Assembly (NCBI GenBank): GCA_036872755.1
Contig: JAVHNS010000002.1
Coordinates: 1,426,001 to 1,490,000, forward strand
Direction: 5' to 3'
Source of the DNA: Orbilia blumenaviensis
Lineage: Eukaryota; Ascomycota; Orbiliomycetes; Orbiliales; Orbiliaceae
Length of the DNA: 64,000 nt
In this document: positions 55,101 to 64,000 of the stretch, piece after piece
Layout: every line of letters starts with the position of its first letter
How positions within the stretch are numbered: position 1 is the first letter of the stretch
Translations under genes and position numbers: made by a program
The notes under the pieces: model-generated
What the model saw: only the letters and a program-made list of their open reading frames with translations
Databases searched by the model: none
What the model was told of the DNA's origin: nothing

Positions 55101-55946
55101 GCAATCGATCTTGTTAGCGAGGGTTGGTTAAGTTGGCAAAGTGAATTCGACGCTTTCGAGGTCATTCACATCCTCATGCGGATACTCGCAACTCCAAACC
55201 TTGCGCAAGAACGCATCACGAAGATAAATTCCGCATTTATTAAAATCGCACAAAAAAACGCACCTCTACTTGCATCCGGCCTTGCGAACTGTATCTCCCA
55301 CGGTTCGCCAGAGAAAGGGATCGCCTCAAACACTCTAACAGAGCTTATAAATCTTAGCATTGCGGCAAAGAAGACGGTGGTTTCGATTGTTCGCTCGGAT
55401 CCATACCTCTTTGCCGAGCCAGAGATCATTAAGGTGGTAATGGATGCTGTTGTCAAGATAATAGACCCACAAGGTGGCCAGATTCGTGAAAGGGTTCTGC
55501 AGTATGTCTCAGAAGTCGTCAACGAGGTCACTGATGCCTATCCGACGGTTGCGTTCCACCGCCCCACCCAAAAGCTGGCTATTTCGTCTTCTCCACGTGC
55601 GGTCACAATTTACGACCTCAATACTGCAAAGCCCGTAGCGAGTCTTGAAGGCCAATCGAAAACCGCTCAGTTCCTAACATTTAGCCAGGACGGAAAGACA
55701 ATTGTGGCAGTAGATTTAGATGATAATCAGTTACTAGTGTGGAGGATTTCCGTCAGTATTTTCTCGAGTTTTATGGGCGCGGCTGCGGGAATAGGTCTTG
55801 GTGCGGAAGGACTAGGGATAATTACAGCAAAAGCGAAGTATGCGTTTAAAAATTCGAAGGGTGTGGGGATGTTAAGGGTTGAGTTCACTGGGGAGAAAAC
55901 TGTGAAGGTTACGGCTGGATCGGATGTTACCAATGTGACTATTTAA
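52171..55946 (+). CDS. WD40 protein of the WDR7 (rabconnectin-3 beta) family
   Basis: Exons 52171-53284, 53338-54639, 54690-54788, 54840-54975 and 55031-55946; 1188 residues. Four short introns (50-55 nt) were placed by GT/AG signals and frame; two of them rescue obvious frame shifts (WLDQ-DITPDVGSNYST and YWQDF-SPSAVPTQ). The N-terminal half is a WD40 propeller (AVGYTSGVIILLE, LSLDGRICKWDATDG, VGLINGCVYLIEP, VDADGRKRLWDVD). A helical middle region follows. The C-terminus has the family block VSIVRSDPYLFAEPEIIKVV and a last WD unit (FSQDGKTIVAVDLDDNQLLVW). WDR7 proteins partner with rabconnectin-3 alpha/DMXL (Rav1-like) to regulate V-ATPase assembly and endosomal acidification; that role in this fungus is inferred. 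The sequence after the final WD unit (MGAAAGIGLGAEG) is Gly/Ala-rich. Confidence 0.87.
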
Positions 55947-56334
55947 TGTGCATGTGATTCAAAGAGCGGAATTTGGATAGGTTGATGATTACGTCTCTAG
56001 TTAATCCAAATGAAAAGAAGCCGAGGAATGACAACTTTTGTTTTAAACCACTCAGGTAATTGGTCTATAGTATACACGGTTCCGGTGAAATGGTTTCAGA
56101 TAGTCTGTTCGTATAAGAAAGGTGCTTGAAAGCATCGACAACCGGTATACGTACATACGCTGTAATCGATTCGCTATATATTTATGTTACAACAACTATA
56201 TACACTAAGTTATGATCCTTAAAGTACAAAGCAGCCTCTGCACGATATTGGGATGTCCTAGTCACGGTATCTCGTTGGGCTAATAGGGAGTAAATATGGT
56301 TTATTCTAAGGTAAATCTGTATCCCTGACCCTTT
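55947..56334. other. Convergent spacer
   Basis: 3' UTR sequence of the WDR7-like gene (+) and the GPI protein gene (-). Nothing else was seen. Confidence 0.5.
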
Positions 56335-57090
56335 TCATAGCAATATGGCGAAGACTACGAATGATCCGATGAGTATAGTGGTGAGAGGTTGGGAGGAGCC
56401 GGCGGCACCAGAGCCTGTGGTAGTGTTGGCTGGACCGCTTGCCTCGGTTTGTGAAGGAGCCGAAGAGTCGCTAGTAGGGTTCGCATTTGGCGTACCGTCG
56501 CCACCTCCTCCATATTTTTCGCAATATCCTTGAGTTATGATAGCGAGATTGGAAGCCAGGGTCGGGGATGCAGTAACCAGAAAGCTAAAGCATCCAGGAG
56601 CAGCGCTCGGAAGGCCGTTCTTGCAGAAGCAACCTGCAATGGCTGGGTTGAGAAGATCAGTCGGCAGAAATGCACCACATGCAGATATAGAGGTGTCAAG
56701 TGATTTGCAGAGCTGTTGGCCGTCATTCGAACCAGTTGGACTTGGAGTTGGGGTGATGCCCGATCGGGAGCTGGTTCCGCCTGATAGTGTCCTTGCGATA
56801 TCCTCGCATAGATTGTTGATACTCTCCAATTGCCGGGCCGTACTTATTCCCAACTCTTCGCTGCGGTCAATCTGGTCAAAGCATGCCTGTGTATTTGCAG
56901 TATATGTGCTGTCAAGACAGAAGCATCGGTTGAATTTTTCGTATTCGGGGGTTGATGTGCTTCCGCGGAGTTCCTCTCCTCCACATCTCTTAAAGGCACT
57001 GATGGCAACAGGGCAAGCCGCTGGGACGGTATATTGTGCACTGGTGACAGCAGCTAGTAGCAGACTCGATGTGGAGAGAATGAACAGCAT
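56335..57090 (-). CDS. Secreted GPI-anchored protein with duplicated six-Cys module
   Basis: Single exon, 251 residues. A signal peptide (MLFILSTSSLLLAAVTSAQ) precedes two homologous Cys-rich modules. Each has Cys-x9-Cys, then Cys-x-Cys (RCFCL and GCFCK), then Cys after 11 or 10 residues, and a last Cys after 24 or 22. Module 1 covers about 25-110, module 2 about 126-205, separated by a Ser/Thr/Pro linker. The C-terminus has a Ser/Thr/Asn-rich stretch, a small-residue omega site (near GSGAAGSS) and a hydrophobic tail, the marks of a GPI anchor. Cys pattern and size recall CFEM-like and related plasma-membrane proteins but the spacing is not CFEM. Likely on the cell surface or wall. The upstream in-frame codon at 57150 is not preferred because the signal peptide starts at 57090. 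Confidence 0.88.
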   Translation of the reverse strand: MLFILSTSSLLLAAVTSAQYTVPAACPVAISAFKRCGGEELRGSTSTPEYEKFNRCFCLDSTYTANTQACFDQIDRSEELGISTARQLESINNLCEDIARTLSGGTSSRSGITPTPSPTGSNDGQQLCKSLDTSISACGAFLPTDLLNPAIAGCFCKNGLPSAAPGCFSFLVTASPTLASNLAIITQGYCEKYGGGGDGTPNANPTSDSSAPSQTEASGPANTTTGSGAAGSSQPLTTILIGSFVVFAILL

Positions 57091-58319
57091 TTTGACTGGT
57101 TTGGGGCAACCTTTTGTGTTGTGTGGTATTTTTTGAAGAGTCTTGAGCACTGATCATGAGTAAAATAAAAAATTACCTGGCCTGGTACGTAGCCTCGCAG
57201 GAAAAAGAAGAAAAACGCTGTTTTACAGTCAGGCACTGTTAAATTTTGGTACTAGATCAATCCTCTATATAGTCGTATTTCCAAAAAAAATAAATCTCTT
57301 TTCACTAAACCTCTCCCTGTCATGCACGTGGTGAAAATACATCGTGTAGCTGGACGCTTGAGGTCGTTGTTGGAATCCTGAGGCTCTCCGACACCTTGGC
57401 CTTGTGTTCTAAAGTGTCGTTCAACTTTAATTATTTTAACCGGTCTCAACTGCAAGCCATTTTCGCAATGGCCTTGTACGATGTCGGTATCCGCGTGCTT
57501 AGACGCAGTCTGCCTTTAACTTTCGCCTTTCGAGATGGCAAGTTAAATAATCACCGCATCTTGAGACGTTAGCTTCGGGCCCGACACGTTTCGATATGCT
57601 AAAAATTGCAAGGGTGGGAATGAATCGCTGGCATAAAGCGTCTGAATAGATTCATTTGGTCCTGCAGCCCCTGAGGAGGCTGTGGGCCTTTTCTGTCGAG
57701 AAATTCTCGTTTACCCGTTGAAAAGCTTAAACTCTAAATCTTGGAAGTATTAGAGTTCAGATTATTGCATCGTCTCACCACTTAATTAGAAAAAAGACCT
57801 GCAGCCTGGTGATGCGCTTTTGGACTATTTGCTCTTTAAGCCATGGGAAGATATTCCTATGCAATACATCTCTTGTCCTCTCAAGCTCTAGATCGTGGTG
57901 GAATCTTTAAACGAGCGATGTGGTAAAGCTTATTGACCGGGTTTACATATGAGCCACCGTAGTCTATAGGCGGACCGTATTTATATTGAGTGATTCATAT
58001 ATTTGGAATGCTGAAACGTTCGTATTGGGATATTTTTCATTAGTTAGATAGATAGATACATAAAATAAACAAAGCTTGGTCATCAGTAACAGGGAATTAC
58101 TTGAGGGGATATCATAATGAACGTAAATGTGCTTATCCTTAAAATCAAAATGCTCTGAAAACGCCAACGATATGGGTATATATACTATGTCAAGCAACTA
58201 ACCAGGGTATGTACCTCGCTCATAATATGTCCGCTATGTTTTACTAGATTGTGCGAATTTGAATTCGTTTTTGTAGGGTTTTGTGGGGCCGTGCTGTTTT
58301 CTCGGCCCTCCGGTTCTGC
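57091..58319. other. Spacer between two minus-strand genes
   Basis: Promoter of the GPI protein gene and 3' region of the esterase gene. AT-rich; no gene or clear repeat. Confidence 0.5.
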
Positions 58320-60330
58320 CTAGGCTCTTCCGGTCCAGACGCCACTCTTCCAGAAGTTGCAACGAGCAGCATCGGTATCTGGGTCATCCTTCATACTGAA
58401 TCCGAGTAGGTCCATATTTAATGATCTAACCTCGGAGCCGATAACTGATTTCGACCACTCAGAGGTTGGTGGCAACCCACCCCTCTCGCGGTAGGTATTT
58501 GGATTACCGGTTCGCGTAAAACTGGTTAGGTAGCTCTGCCAACCAGTAGCCAAATTCTTTGAAGTCAGGAAGTCAAGGCTGAAGTCAAGCTCGATTGGGC
58601 CGATGTTGATGCCCTGAGACCAAAAAGTGAAAAGCAAGTCCATAGCGTGGATTCCAGGAATAACAGAGAATTGATAGTTGTAAGCCTTCCCAGCGTACGC
58701 TTCAGCAATAAAGCGTGCGTTGCATGTAACGATGAACTGGCCGATGAGATCTGCGGAACGAAGGAAGTTTGTCAAATATTTCCTGAACAGGCCTGGCTTT
58801 GGGTAAATGTCGAGAATATTATTCAAAGTAGCTTGAGTGGCGTTTGTGAACGTGGTGCTGATAACATTGAAAACATCGTTCTCACTGGCTGGGGAGGTAC
58901 TTGTGAACAAGAATCCCTCGTTGGAAGTGTGTCCGACCATGACACCATCAAGATTTTTCCAGTAGTTGCCGCGGGCAAACTCGAGCGATGGAAGATCTTT
59001 GATGAAACTATTGTCCACGGCGGGACCAAATCCGAACTGCCCATATGGCTGAGCCGCAATGACACCGCGACTTGCTTTGTCGATTGCATCGGTTGATTGA
59101 CTCCTGAGGCAGGCAAGGCCCTTTCCGGCACATCCAGCACGACTGGCAAAACTCGCGTACTGGGTCTCGAGTCTACCACCATCATACTGTGGGAACCAAG
59201 CTGGTGATTGTAAGATCGCTCGTTTGAATAGTGGGTCAACAGTCCCCCCATATGCAACTAGATGGTGGGTGATGCTGCCAGCGCCTGCGCTTTCTCCCAT
59301 TGCGGTGACGGAGTTTTTATCTCCTCCAACGAGCCCGATATAGTCCTGTACCCATTCAAGAGCAGCACGTTGGTCCCAGAGACCTGCATTCGGCACACCT
59401 TCTTTTTCTACGGTTGGACCGGCGAGGAAGCCGTAGGCACCCATTCGGTAGTTCGGGGCCACAAAAATCATCTGGTTTTGAGCGGATTTCATAAGTGGGG
59501 TGCCGTTGTAAATGAAAAAATTCTTTGAGCCAAGGGCTGTTATGGAGATTGTACGTTAGTAGAAACCCTCTATTGTCAGGCTCAAATCCCAGGTATTCGG
59601 ACTTACAATATCCGCCACCATAGATCCAGAACATCACCGGGAGGTTCTTCGCCTGACCCTTGATTGCTGCCGCAGGCACGTAGACATCAAGGAAGAGGCA
59701 GTCTTCAGACTGAGGTTCAAGTGTGATGACTGGGTAGGCAACTATTTGACGACGTTGTTAATGTTATGCGCATGAAATTAAATATCGCATGCAACATCCT
59801 AGGCTGCAACCGTGGGCAAATACTTACTTTTCAGGTAGTCTGGGACTGCCTGCATGCATTGGTACCCAACATTACCTGTCTGGATTCCTTCCTGCTTTAA
59901 TGGAGGTGCTGGTTTCTGCCACCGTAAAGCGCCAGTTGGGGGAGCCGCAAAACGAATGTTCTTGAATTTGTAGAGCTGCAATTTAATTGAACAAGATTTC
60001 GTGTTGTTAGCGTGGGAAGTTGAACAAAAAAATACCAAAATAGGAAACCGTCTAGACGTCTGCGACAACGCACAGGCGTTGTTCGCTTAAGCGGTTCGGA
60101 TGGCTTGCAGCGACATGAATCGTGGACTTAACACCTACATCATTCAAGACATCATAATCCGCTGCCCTATATGTAGCATATGGGAGCTTCAGCAACGGTA
60201 GTGCTGAGTCCGGCGTGAAGTCGATGCCGATACCAATTCCAATGTCCGGCTCTGGCGTTGCAACCGGTGCCGCAAACACCGACTTGGAAAACAATCCTAG
60301 CACAACGAGAAGGGTCGTTGCCAGTTCCAT
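58320..60330 (-). CDS. Secreted type-B carboxylesterase/lipase
   Basis: Exons 60330-60139, 59975-59828, 59741-59607 and 59536-58320; 563 residues. The signal peptide is [20 protein letters not shown]. The family landmarks appear in order: [28 protein letters not shown], oxyanion loop WIYGGGY, nucleophile elbow GESAGAGS (Ser about 241), SNEGFLF carrying the likely acid Glu, and the [10 protein letters not shown] region with the likely catalytic His. All triad parts are present, so it should be active on ester substrates outside the cell; the natural substrate is not predictable. All introns are short with standard GT/AG ends and restore frame. It lies next to, and in the same direction as, the GPI protein gene. 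Confidence 0.92.
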
Positions 60331-63300
60331 GCTTCTTGTCGCAAAGTTGAATATATATTTCGGCAGAGGAGGACAAGTGACTTCGAAATAAGGGAATAGC
60401 GACAAGATATATCTGGCAAAGGATTACCAGGAGAAGAACCAGCTGCGACACTTTTAAGGGGAAGAACCCGTCAAATCGAGGGGAGTAATTAGAAGTTTTA
60501 TACTCTTTGCCCCTTCAATGCTATATCAGAGCGATAACTAGAGAGCTGCCAGATTGGCCCTCCACCAGCCCGGTACTTGCATTCCGACGAGGTACCATGC
60601 TCATCTCCTAGTGTTAGGAGGTTCAGATTTTAGTTGGATGGGGCGAGACGATCTCTACTGGAGTCGCCGGAACACCCATAAGGTTAACTAAACTAGTCGA
60701 CTCCGTGGGCCTAGTATATCCAGAAAAAAAAAAGAAATCCCTCGTGCCCAGCCTCCAGGGGCCCTGCTAACCCCAATGCCATCCTGCCAGTCTGCAGACT
60801 TCTATTTTGACTGAACGTTTTTCTGGAGTTGAATCGTTGCGGGGAGCATCTATTCCGTGCAAGGTAGGAGCAGTTTAGACAGAAAGCTTGGCATTTGAAG
60901 CAGCTGATACGGACAGGCATTACAAGTGATGCAGCGTACGTAGCACGACACAATGCGTGTAAACGGATTGCACGATTGGCATTGTATCTCGCAAATGTGG
61001 TTGGTGTCCGTTCCTCCTTCTCAATCCTGTCTTTTTGTGCTATTACGACTTGGTGGCCTGTCGTGAATGGCTTTCTCGGATACAAATCCAGCGAGATGCA
61101 TTGGCTCGCAGATCCTGTATCGTCTCGTTTATTTGCAGCCCCAATGACAGTCTCCTTCAGGGGTGCTGTCTGTTACTTCGATCGTTTTCCAAAGCCTCCT
61201 CGTATACCAACGCCACCCAACCGGGTTGCGTTCGATCCAACATATGCATCTTGTCGAATTCAATCCAATTTTTTTTTTTTTTTTTTGCTCGTGATACCGA
61301 TTGAAATTATCATGCATATGTGTTACGGCAGAGTTTCCCGAAGGCAGCTTTCTTTTGCGACCTTTGGCAGTATTCCAGGTTGGATGCGGCCATGTGTCAA
61401 CGCCACCAGCGTCATGGTTGGTGCAGAATTTAAATCTAAGATGGGGTTTCGTATACAAGCCGTAGACGTGGGGAAGGCCAAAGACTGGTAAATTCAAGGT
61501 TTGGAGGTTTCGTCGAGGATACACTAACCGTAGTGAGACCCTAAGATGCTCATGTGAGCAGTTTCTGGGCCTTACCTAGGATGCCACAGCGCTGTGGGAT
61601 TCGGCCAGGCGTTGATGGGGATCATGTCTGTCGGTATCAAAAACGGCATCGGGGCGTGCATGTAATGGCCCGCGCTTGCTTTTAATCGATAATATGACGA
61701 TCAGGCCTAGTCAGGAACGAAGCGCTGCGCTCTGGTCCAATCATTCGGCCCAAGTTTCAACTATGGGAAATTGTCGGTATTTCGTCGACCAACGTCAACA
61801 CAACGGCCAGTTCAACCTTATCTGCAGCTGGTGGATTATATCGGCACCAGGTCCGATAGCATTCCGATTAAAGGACTATCTAAGGTCTGGAATGGCTCCA
61901 TTTCTGGTAAACCAAGGGAACCGTTTCACAAAGCCGGTGAACTTTACTTTAAATCTTGAAACTTAATTTTTGTGCAATCGTGCAACCGTCCCAGATTTGG
62001 CAGCTTCGAAAAGTCGTGGCTGATCAAGCTTTTGGATGTGCTACGAGCTCCCTGTTTTTGCTCCCATAAGTGGAACTCTCGAAACTAGGGCAATTAGCTC
62101 CTCAAGCCATGCATGAAGAATAGACAGTTGATTGATGGGATTATATCTAAATTTCAATTTGAACGTGGGGTTAAGCTCTCGCGAAATCAGTGTTTCGGGA
62201 ATTAATTTCAATTGGTGCACCAATGCAATGTATCCACCCTACCCTGCAATAGAGTAGTTGAACCCCAATAGCCGTGTTGGCAGAATGTATAGCCAATGCA
62301 AAGAAGCATAAATGTTTTGGAGATATTTTAACTGCTGTTCAATTTCAGGACTCGAAGGCGAAGATCTCCTTAACTCTCAGGGGGGAGGAAGGAAGGAAGG
62401 AAGGAAGGAAAGGGGGGAATGAAAAACACTTGGAATGAAATCCGGAATGTTGATAGCATTCGCCTGTGTGTGTAATTACTTTTCTTCAGAAAAAACAGAA
62501 GGGCATTTCCTTGGTGGTCGATGGGGGTACCATGAGCAACGGGGCGGTATGTCGATTTCAATCCACAGTCCATGTCGCTCAGTAGTCTGGAGTCGAAATA
62601 AACCCACGGGTTGCCTTCAATTTCATTAGGAAAACAGCTATTGGTGAGCTCCTGCTCACGGACAATCTGACATCCGACGATAACCCTCGAAACAAAAGAA
62701 CTATCTTATCCGTTCTCTCCGGTCAAGCGCTGTAAGGCGCCACGTAAAAACATCGTTGGAGTTAAGCTCATCTTGTGTTGCTCCTGCCAAAGAACGTCTA
62801 GTATCCCCAACTTATCTTAGCTGCCGCTCCGAGGTGACCATGCTCGACCTCACAACGGGGCCCTGAATATCTCCCTCTTGCCATTCATCATCCATTGAGG
62901 CTTAGCGCCGTACGAAATAGAACAAGTAAGAATTTCAATTCTGTCGGGAATGCCCAGGACGGCGACGTTTCGAACCCGCGAAACCGGCCGGCCAATTGAT
63001 ATTGAATTCCCGAGGCTTGAAAGCTGTATGTACCTTAGATCGACTGACTTTGAAACTAAATATTCGAATCCCGTAGTTTTTGTCTAGGCTCTATGGATGA
63101 GTTGAGACCTCAAAAGTTTAGTTGGGTTGCGAGGCCGCGAGGGATACCTTGGTAATTGGCACGAGGTTCGATTTCGGTTGACGCCTGAGACTGCTCAGCT
63201 TTCACATGTTACCGAACGGGCGAACGGGTCTGATATTTATAGTCCAATATCATTAGAAGGCCGTATAGTCATATGAGGCTGCGAACCCGCCGATGCGGTC

Positions 63301-64000
63301 ATAACGTAAGTAATAGCATAGTCCTATCCACGTTTGCAATATTTGCATACGATGTTACAGAGATATCGCCAAAAAGGTAACACTGCTACCCCACAGCTCG
63401 TTGAACTCCATCAAGAGACTAGACTAGGTTCAAGGGCAGAAAAAATACCAGGCAACGAACAAGGTCCAGGATATAACCCCAGACCTCAACTACCACACCC
63501 TCTTGAGAGCTGGAGAATCCCCGTTCAAGGCCATCTTATATTTTTCGAGAGGTTTGGGACCAGAAAATTCCCCATTCCTGATAACTTTGGAGGAGCTGGG
63601 CAGTCCATAGGATTTTGAGTATTCATCAGCCCCTCCAGAAAGTCGGCTTAACAACTATGGGACCTTCCATATTAGGTCTACACAAATAATGGACAAGATA
63701 TTTTGGCCGATCATTGTGATCTTTCTGTGTCCACGGGGTCATAGGTAAGGAACAGGGTGGTTATATTCTACGGCTAGGTAGCGATTAGCACGCATGTCTA
63801 TAACTTTCAGCTGTTAAACAGCTGCCAATGGGCATCCTACGGTTTTCTCGAACCCAAACTCTACGTTAGCTACGTTAGAGACTGCGGGGAAATGGTACGG
63901 CCCCAGATACAACACAGCCAATGGTAGGTACAGCACCCTCGACGGATGAGTTCCCTGATTGGGTTGGTGTATCTGCTATATGTTAACCGAGCGAAGTGGG
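60331..64000. other. Gene-poor right end of the window
   Basis: About 3.7 kb. It holds the esterase promoter, an 18-nt class T tract near 61268, a GGAA microsatellite (about 62383-62410), and several open frames (for example 60895-61491 and 63334-63618) that start at non-ATG codons or cross the T tract. None resembles a known protein. Confidence 0.45.
62383..62410. repeat. GGAA tetranucleotide microsatellite
   Basis: About six uninterrupted GGAA copies followed by G- and A-runs. Confidence 0.7.

Noticed and set aside
60895..61491. 198-codon frame on the plus strand
   Set aside because: Crosses an uninterrupted T tract that yields a poly-Phe run; no plausible domain and no ATG-led support.
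62435..62629. 64-codon ATG frame with a short hydrophobic start, like a small secreted protein
   Set aside because: Cys number and spacing are unremarkable, and it lies beside a microsatellite. Not distinguishable from chance.
62960..62995. Possible minus-strand tRNA T arm (GGGTTCGAAA)
   Set aside because: Stem halves do not pair and the rest of a cloverleaf is missing.
63140..63200. tRNA-like GGTTCGATTTC
   Set aside because: The flanking bases do not pair into a T stem and no acceptor or anticodon stem could be found.

Overview
The window looks like nuclear DNA of a filamentous ascomycete (Pezizomycotina). Most genes carry short introns of about 50-120 nt with GT...AG ends and CTAAC or CTGAC branch points. 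The protein set is typical of these fungi: an AP-1/Yap1-like bZIP, Atg13, Mak5, Bud22, Trm7, a PP2A activator and a GPI-anchored Cys-rich protein. Intergenic spaces are long (up to about 4 kb), AT-rich and full of homopolymer and CTAGGTA-type sequence, so gene density is low, roughly one gene per 3.5-4 kb. I cannot name the genus. There is no biosynthetic cluster, rRNA, CRISPR array or intact transposon, and I recognised no tRNA.

Layout. 1-7.1 kb: 5'-truncated IBTK/btb1-like protein (+), convergent with RNA helicase mak5 (-), which is divergent from splicing factor spf30 (+) across a short promoter holding three adjacent palindromes. 7.1-13.1 kb: a long empty stretch leading into a yap1-like bZIP gene whose upstream 1.1 kb is strikingly ATG-poor and carries two tiny uORFs and a bZIP site. 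14.7-22.6 kb: MTA phosphorylase (+), a Myb/telobox-like nuclear protein (-), an RRD1-type PP2A activator (+) and an FMN-binding oxidase-like protein (-). 22.6-31.4 kb: a long promoter-like gap, a seven-exon sirtuin-5-like gene with an 18-nt exon, a 55-residue protein ending in a strictly periodic Cys-x-x-Cys array, and bud22. 32-40.9 kb: a long coiled-coil protein (-), about 4 kb of degraded sequence, then a small orphan gene (+). 42.8-50.8 kb: atg13 (-), an easily missed 55-residue three-exon gene (-) and trm7 (-). 52.2-60.3 kb: a WDR7-family protein (+), a GPI-anchored protein with a duplicated six-Cys module (-) and a secreted type-B carboxylesterase (-). 60.3-64 kb: no supported gene.

The genes are mostly housekeeping and not a functional cluster. 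Several act in ribosome biogenesis and RNA processing (mak5, bud22, spf30, trm7). Others act in stress, nutrient or vesicle physiology (yap1, rrd1, atg13, WDR7, sirtuin). The least explained items are the periodic-Cys microprotein, the second 55-residue gene, and the orphan at 40.4 kb. All exon boundaries were inferred by eye from splice signals and reading frame.
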